Made by a program: the position numbers and the translations under genes. The notes beneath the pieces were generated by a model. That model searched no databases and was not told the DNA's origin. It saw only the letters and a program-made list of their open reading frames with translations. This document shows positions 4,916 through 8,112 of a DNA stretch of 8,112 nucleotides, in pieces. Where the stretch lies: contig JAJTCI010000103.1 in NCBI GenBank assembly GCA_021323155.1, positions 1 to 8,112 on the forward strand, written 5' to 3'. Within the stretch, counting starts at the first letter, position 1. Every line of letters starts with the position of its first letter. Origin of the DNA: Chitinophagaceae bacterium. Lineage in GTDB: Bacteria; Bacteroidota; Bacteroidia; Chitinophagales; Chitinophagaceae.

Positions 4916-6073
4916 ATGCCTTATTATCATAAACTGGGGGACATCCCACACAAACGCCATACGCAGTTCAGGCAACCCGATGGCAAACTATATTCCGAAC
5001 AACTGTTTTCGACGGAAGGGTTCAGCAATGATTATTCGCTGCTCTACCATATTCATCCGCCTACTTATATCATCGGTACCGACGAGCCGGTGGATATGAT
5101 ACCGCGCGTGGCGGAAGAGAAAATGCTGAAACACCGTAGCCTTGAAGGGTTCAAAATAAAACCTGAGAAGGATTTCCTGCAGAGCCGCAAGCCGGTGCTG
5201 GTGAATAACGACTGTCATATCGTCCTGGCGGCGCCGCAGCAAAGTATGGAAGGATATTTCTACAAGAACGCCGACGCGGACGAGATGATCTTCGTGCATG
5301 AAGGCAGCGGCGTGTTAAAGACCATGTATGGCGACCTGCCCTTCGGTTATGGCGATTACCTGGTGATACCAAGGGGAACGATCTACCAAATAGATTTTGC
5401 TACCGCGGAAAACCGTTTGTTCATTGTTGAATCGTTCAGCCCCATCCGTTATCCAAAACGTTACCTGAGCAAGTACGGTCAATTGCTTGAACACTCGCCC
5501 TATTGTGAACGGGATATGCGGCCACCACAGAACCTGGTAACGATGAATGAGACTGGTGACTTCGTCATAAAGGCAAAGAAGAAAGGACGCATGTACGGTA
5601 TCCACTATGGGCATCATCCATTCGACGTGATCGGTTGGGATGGCTGTTGTTATCCTTACGCATTCAGCATCCACGATTTTGAACCCATCACGGGGCGGGT
5701 CCACCAGCCGCCGCCCGTTCACCAGACCTTCGAAGCGCATAATTTCGTGGTCTGCAGTTTTGTACCGAGGCTCTACGATTATCACCCCGATGCCGTACCC
5801 GCGCCGTATAACCACAGCAATATCGACAGCGACGAGGTATTGTATTACGTGGATGGCGATTTTATGAGCCGGAAGAACGTTACGCGTGGGATGATCACGC
5901 TGCATCCCGCGGGTATACCACATGGGCCGCATCCCGGTGCCGTGGAGAAGAGCATCGGTGCGAAGGAAACGAAGGAACTCGCTGTGATGGTAGATACGTT
6001 TCACCCGTTGCAGCTGACAGTTGACGCGCTGGGAATAGAGAATGAAGGGTATGTGATGAGCTGGGCGGAATGA
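4916..6073 (+). CDS. hmgA: Homogentisate 1,2-dioxygenase
   Basis: Non-haem Fe(II) cupin enzyme that opens the ring of homogentisate to 4-maleylacetoacetate in tyrosine/phenylalanine catabolism; cytosolic. The 385 residues match the shorter Bacteroidota form rather than the roughly 430-445-residue proteobacterial/animal form. Recognisable parts are the N-terminus YYHKLGDIPHKRHTQF (3-18), DEMIFVHEGSGVL (122-134), YGDYLVIPRGTIYQIDF (145-161), PPPVHQTFEAHNFVVCSFVPR (265-285), NHSNIDSDEVLYY (299-311) and HPAGIPHGPHPG (330-341). By alignment in mind with human HGD, likely iron ligands are His300, Glu307 and His336, with His269 a candidate for the catalytic His; the His-to-Glu spacing is one residue longer here. 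It stands alone, without hpd or fah beside it. 7-bp repeats flank both ends. Confidence 0.95.
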   Translation: MPYYHKLGDIPHKRHTQFRQPDGKLYSEQLFSTEGFSNDYSLLYHIHPPTYIIGTDEPVDMIPRVAEEKMLKHRSLEGFKIKPEKDFLQSRKPVLVNNDCHIVLAAPQQSMEGYFYKNADADEMIFVHEGSGVLKTMYGDLPFGYGDYLVIPRGTIYQIDFATAENRLFIVESFSPIRYPKRYLSKYGQLLEHSPYCERDMRPPQNLVTMNETGDFVIKAKKKGRMYGIHYGHHPFDVIGWDGCCYPYAFSIHDFEPITGRVHQPPPVHQTFEAHNFVVCSFVPRLYDYHPDAVPAPYNHSNIDSDEVLYYVDGDFMSRKNVTRGMITLHPAGIPHGPHPGAVEKSIGAKETKELAVMVDTFHPLQLTVDALGIENEGYVMSWAE

Positions 6074-6076
6074 GAG

Positions 6077-6104
6077 AGGTTGCAGGTAGCAGGTAACAGG
6101 AAAC
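6077..6104. repeat. 7-bp tandem repeat after the hmgA stop
   Basis: AGGTTGC (6077), AGGTAGC (6084), AGGTAAC (6091) and AGGAAAC (6098) lie in exact 7-bp register, starting 3 nt after the TGA. They belong to the same AGGTTRC family as the array after rpe (537-582), here on the opposite genome strand but again in the sense direction of the gene just ended. Sequence drift is stepwise from copy to copy. Confidence 0.85.
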
Positions 6105-6112
6105 AAAAAGTT

Positions 6113-6140
6113 TTTGGTTTGGCATTTACTCTTTAATTTG
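6113..6140 (+). promoter_or_regulatory. Weak candidate promoter of the gene at 6161
   Basis: TTAATTTG (6133-6140) matches TAnnTTTG except at its second base, and TTTG (6113-6116) lies 16 nt upstream. It would start RNA near 6144 and leave a leader of about 17 nt. The match is poor and AT-rich sequence makes chance likely; read-through from hmgA is the alternative. Confidence 0.25.
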
Positions 6141-6160
6141 AAATCATAAATAACTGCCAT

Positions 6161-6565
6161 ATGATCAAATTCGGTGACATTAAAATCGGCGATTACCTGA
6201 TGGGTGAGTTTGAAGGGAAGATGTGGGAAGGCGAAGTGGTGCGACTGAACGGTGAGGACAAACAGGTCTGCGTGCAAACCGACGTTCAGGAATTCTGGTT
6301 CGAAACGGACAAGCTGCACCCTATCCCGCTTAATGATGAAGCGCTGCGCAAGCTGAACTTCATTAAAGAAGAGCAGGCAGATGGATCGGTGAAATATAAG
6401 AAGGACGCGTTCAGGCTGGTGATACCGGCTAAGGATGATTTTTCACATATCGATATGTGGTACCGGGAAGACCGCAGGCATAACCCGGACGTACATTATG
6501 TGCACCAGTTGCAAAATGCCCACCTTCAAATGACCAAAATGCATCTCACCAGCGAACCGGTGTGA
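6161..6565 (+). CDS. Conserved hypothetical protein with LHPIPL and YVHQLQN motifs
   Basis: A 134-residue soluble protein of unknown function with no signal peptide or membrane segment. The N-terminal part (IKFGDIKIGDYLMGEF, then MWEGEVVRL) looks like a small beta-rich domain. Two motifs stand out: LHPIPLNDEALRKLNF (52-67) and HYVHQLQNAH (112-121). I recognise the pair 'PIPL-T-EEWL-KFGF ... KYVHQLQNLYFALTGEEL' from a large family of hypothetical proteins in Bacteroidota phages and mobile elements; this appears to be a divergent chromosomal member. This is from memory and was not searched. It follows hmgA by 87 bp on the same strand and may be cotranscribed, then ends at the bidirectional terminator. 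Nothing ties it functionally to homogentisate metabolism. Confidence 0.8.
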   Translation: MIKFGDIKIGDYLMGEFEGKMWEGEVVRLNGEDKQVCVQTDVQEFWFETDKLHPIPLNDEALRKLNFIKEEQADGSVKYKKDAFRLVIPAKDDFSHIDMWYREDRRHNPDVHYVHQLQNAHLQMTKMHLTSEPV

Positions 6566-6584
6566 TCTCACAAACACACAATAC

Positions 6585-6619
6585 AAAAGGCCATCCTTCA
6601 GCTGAGGGATGGCCTTTTT
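6585..6619. terminator. Bidirectional Rho-independent terminator
   Basis: AAAAGGCCATCC (6585-6596) pairs with GGATGGCCTTTT (6607-6618), leaving a loop of about 10 nt that contains the palindrome TCAGCTGA. A tracts and T tracts on either side let it work both ways. It sits between the convergent gene ends at 6565 (plus) and 6638 (minus) and should serve both. Confidence 0.92.
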
Positions 6620-6637
6620 GTTAGAAAGCGTTTATTG

Positions 6638-7207
6638 TTAAGCGAGTTTCAGCGCCGTGGTTCTTTTAACCAGGTAGTTATAGCAAACAAGGATCATTGG
6701 CAGGAACACCAGTGTAGCCATTAATGACCTTCCGTAAAAAGGAAGACCCGCTGCATAACTTGCCTGCAGCCCTGCGAGCGTATCGGGGTAAATATTGAAG
6801 GTGTCAATATACCACGCGCCAAAATTTGACAGGATAAAGAACAGGGTGGGCGCCGCAAAAGCACCAAAGAGCAGGCTGCCGTAATTCTTTCCCTTCAAAG
6901 CCCAACCGATGAGCGCGGTGCCGGCAAGCAAAGCATAGTTGAACAACTGCCAGGTATAGAACCCTCGGAAGTCAAACTCACCCAACTGGTAAAGTCCTTC
7001 GATGATCATGTCGCTGATAAATACCGCCAGCAAAGGCAAAAGGAAGGAGCGGCTCTTATCGCTTATGAGCAAACCGGAGAAAAGACCGATCGCGAAAACA
7101 GGTGAGATGCCGGACCAGTTCAGCTCCGCCGCGGTGAAATACTTGCAAAGCGTGGTCACTGCAACCAGGATAAGCGTAAAGAAGAGCAACCTTTTGTTCA
7201 TTTTCAT
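6638..7207 (-). CDS. DUF6580-like membrane protein, putative transport protein
   Basis: A 189-residue integral membrane protein with about six hydrophobic helices (roughly 7-22, 35-50, 54-70, 88-103, 108-128 and 160-178). The pattern ISPVFAIGLFSGLLI (34-48), LLPLLAVFISD (56-66), FILSNFGAW (124-132) and YPDTLAGLQASYAAGLPFYG (140-159) matches what I remember of the DUF6580 family in Bacteroidota, called a putative transport protein and reminiscent of ECF-transporter substrate-binding components. Neither substrate nor partners can be told: no ECF ATPase or T component lies in the window. Two starts are possible, 7207 and the in-frame ATG at 7201; an exact TATTTTTG box 17 nt upstream of 7207 suits either. 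The gene follows the broken manA by 91 bp and ends at the shared terminator. Confidence 0.8.
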   Translation of the reverse strand: MKMNKRLLFFTLILVAVTTLCKYFTAAELNWSGISPVFAIGLFSGLLISDKSRSFLLPLLAVFISDMIIEGLYQLGEFDFRGFYTWQLFNYALLAGTALIGWALKGKNYGSLLFGAFAAPTLFFILSNFGAWYIDTFNIYPDTLAGLQASYAAGLPFYGRSLMATLVFLPMILVCYNYLVKRTTALKLA

Positions 7208-7224
7208 ACCAGGAATTTAGTGGG

Positions 7225-7232
7225 CAAAAATA
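7225..7232 (-). promoter_or_regulatory. Candidate -7 element, DUF6580-like gene
   Basis: TATTTTTG on the minus strand (7232-7225) matches TAnnTTTG exactly and is identical to the box of the TPR lipoprotein gene. Transcription near 7221 leaves a leader of about 14 nt. No TTG is found at the usual -33 distance. This promoter would let the gene be expressed independently of the damaged manA. Confidence 0.5.
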
Positions 7233-7298
7233 ACGTAAAAATCCTCCGGAATACGGGCGTATCTCCGCCATTTTTCCTCAGGTTGTGGATAGCAGGTT

Positions 7299-8112
7299 TC
7301 ACGGTACCGCCGCCCTGAACAGCAAACTGTTACCAGTAGCTTTTATCGTATAGTCGTTATCCGGGAAGATGATCAGGGCATCACCCTTTGCAGCGTGCAG
7401 TTCATTTTTCGCCTGGAGTGTGGCGGAACCTTCCACACATAGGATGATCTCGGGCGATTTACTCCGGAAAGCGATGCTTTCACCCGCGGACAGTTGGATC
7501 CTGGTCAGGGAGAAGTCATCGGCGGGAATATCATAGGTGCTCACCCCATTAACAGGATCCGCCTGCAGCACACGCGGCGTTATGGGTTCGAATTTGGTAA
7601 GTCGTATCAGTTCGGCAGTATCGACGTATTTGGACGTGAGGCCGCCAATATGCCTTTATCGATATGTTTAGCCTCCCTGTTCAGGTAGTATTCCCCCACC
7701 CAGTATCCTGGTTCTGTTCTTTCAGATTCATGAAAACTGCGCCTGCGCACTTCTTTTTGCACCAGTGGTTGCAGCATCGCGTCGGATTCCGCCAGTGGCA
7801 ATTCCATTACGTGGCGGTATAGTCCGCTGTAACCGGTTTCTTCAAAAATAGGGAGCAGTGAACGGAGCTGCGGTACGTCCGTAAGTGTTTGTTTTAAATC
7901 GCCAGGCTGTTTAAAGCCATGCAGGAGCCAGAAGTCACTGAGGGCAACCATAACCTCCGGCTTGTGGTTACCGTCTTTGTAATTCCGGTTGGGCGCGTTG
8001 AGTTCGATACCCATTGATTCTTCGTGAGCGAAGCCATTCAACGCCTCTTCCTTGTCAGGATGTACCTGGATAGAAAGCATTTCCCGCACATCGAGTACTT
8101 TAAAAAGATAGG
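7299..8112 (-). pseudogene. manA: Mannose-6-phosphate isomerase, class I, internally deleted and frameshifted (5' end outside window)
   Basis: Class I ManA is a zinc enzyme interconverting mannose 6-phosphate and fructose 6-phosphate. From the right edge the frame reads a normal central part: YLFKVLDVREMLSIQVHPDK with zinc ligands Gln (codon 8068-8066) and His (8062-8060), NHKPEVMVAL with ligand Glu (7957-7955), then FWLLHGF and onward to HIDKGI (near 7650). There the family should continue for about 45 residues (helix, PHAYLxG, MANSDNVLR); instead GGLTSKYVDTAELIRL follows directly in another frame (from 7646), and the upstream frame runs to a stop at 7607-7609. The C-terminal cupin domain (DIPADDF through ILCVEGSATL to the TGA at 7299) is otherwise intact. 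Lost are the fourth zinc ligand His and the catalytic Arg (family knowledge), so no activity is expected. The absence of other damage suggests a recent event or an assembly error. Confidence 0.88.

Noticed and set aside
5315..6319. 334-codon open frame on the minus strand across hmgA
   Set aside because: Antisense shadow of hmgA; it runs through the hmgA stop and the intergenic repeats with no recognisable motif.
7240..7275. Possible terminator between manA and the DUF6580-like gene (minus strand)
   Set aside because: ATACG/CGTAT forms only a 5-6 bp stem and the T run is separated from it by several bases, so it is too weak to call.
7208..7298. Riboswitch upstream of the DUF6580-like transporter-like gene
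   Set aside because: Only 91 bp are available, with the promoter about 17 nt from the ATG, which leaves no room for an aptamer.

Overview
The window looks like ordinary chromosome of a Bacteroidota bacterium, most likely a Chitinophagaceae relative (order Chitinophagales). Three things point there. Candidate promoters fit the Bacteroidota -7 consensus TAnnTTTG and leaders are short, usually without a Shine-Dalgarno. Several protein families are typical of the phylum: the roughly 385-residue form of homogentisate dioxygenase, a DUF6580-type membrane protein, a small four-helix 'cytochrome B-like' protein, and a metzincin-like lipoprotein. Finally, 7-bp-period tandem repeats fill many intergenic gaps. 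The genus assignment is inference from sequence style only.

Layout. 1-28 is a strong terminator for a gene to the left. 29-583 carries no convincing gene; it holds a 20-bp tandem array, an 11-bp tandem array, a G-rich block able to form G-quadruplexes, and a 7-bp array next to the rpe stop codon. 584-2183 (minus strand) holds a TPR lipoprotein gene followed by rpe (ribulose-phosphate 3-epimerase). From a divergent junction at about 2184-2275, the plus strand runs through an exported PD40/TolB-like beta-propeller protein, a metzincin-like lipoprotein, a cytochrome b-like membrane protein with a clear terminator (4740-4763), a possible 30-codon small ORF, hmgA, and a small conserved protein of unknown function. 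A bidirectional terminator (6585-6619) separates these from two minus-strand genes: a DUF6580-like membrane protein and, upstream of it, manA (class I mannose-6-phosphate isomerase), which enters from the right edge.

How the genes work together. There is no single pathway. rpe serves the pentose phosphate pathway, hmgA serves Tyr/Phe catabolism, and manA would serve mannose/fructose-6-P interconversion. The PD40 protein and the metzincin-like lipoprotein are close, co-directional and both exported, and may share a transcript.

Main points for a second look. (1) manA is broken: about 45 residues, including the expected fourth zinc ligand and the catalytic arginine, are missing at about 7646-7650, and the reading frame shifts there. 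(2) Seven intergenic sites carry 7-bp-period repeats of differing sequence, mostly hugging stop or start codons. (3) Two start codons lie 3-4 nt after a -7 box, which implies leaderless mRNAs. (4) There is a dense G-run block beyond rpe. I do not see a defence system, mobile element, CRISPR array or RNA gene, and I do not think the window contains a new multi-gene system.
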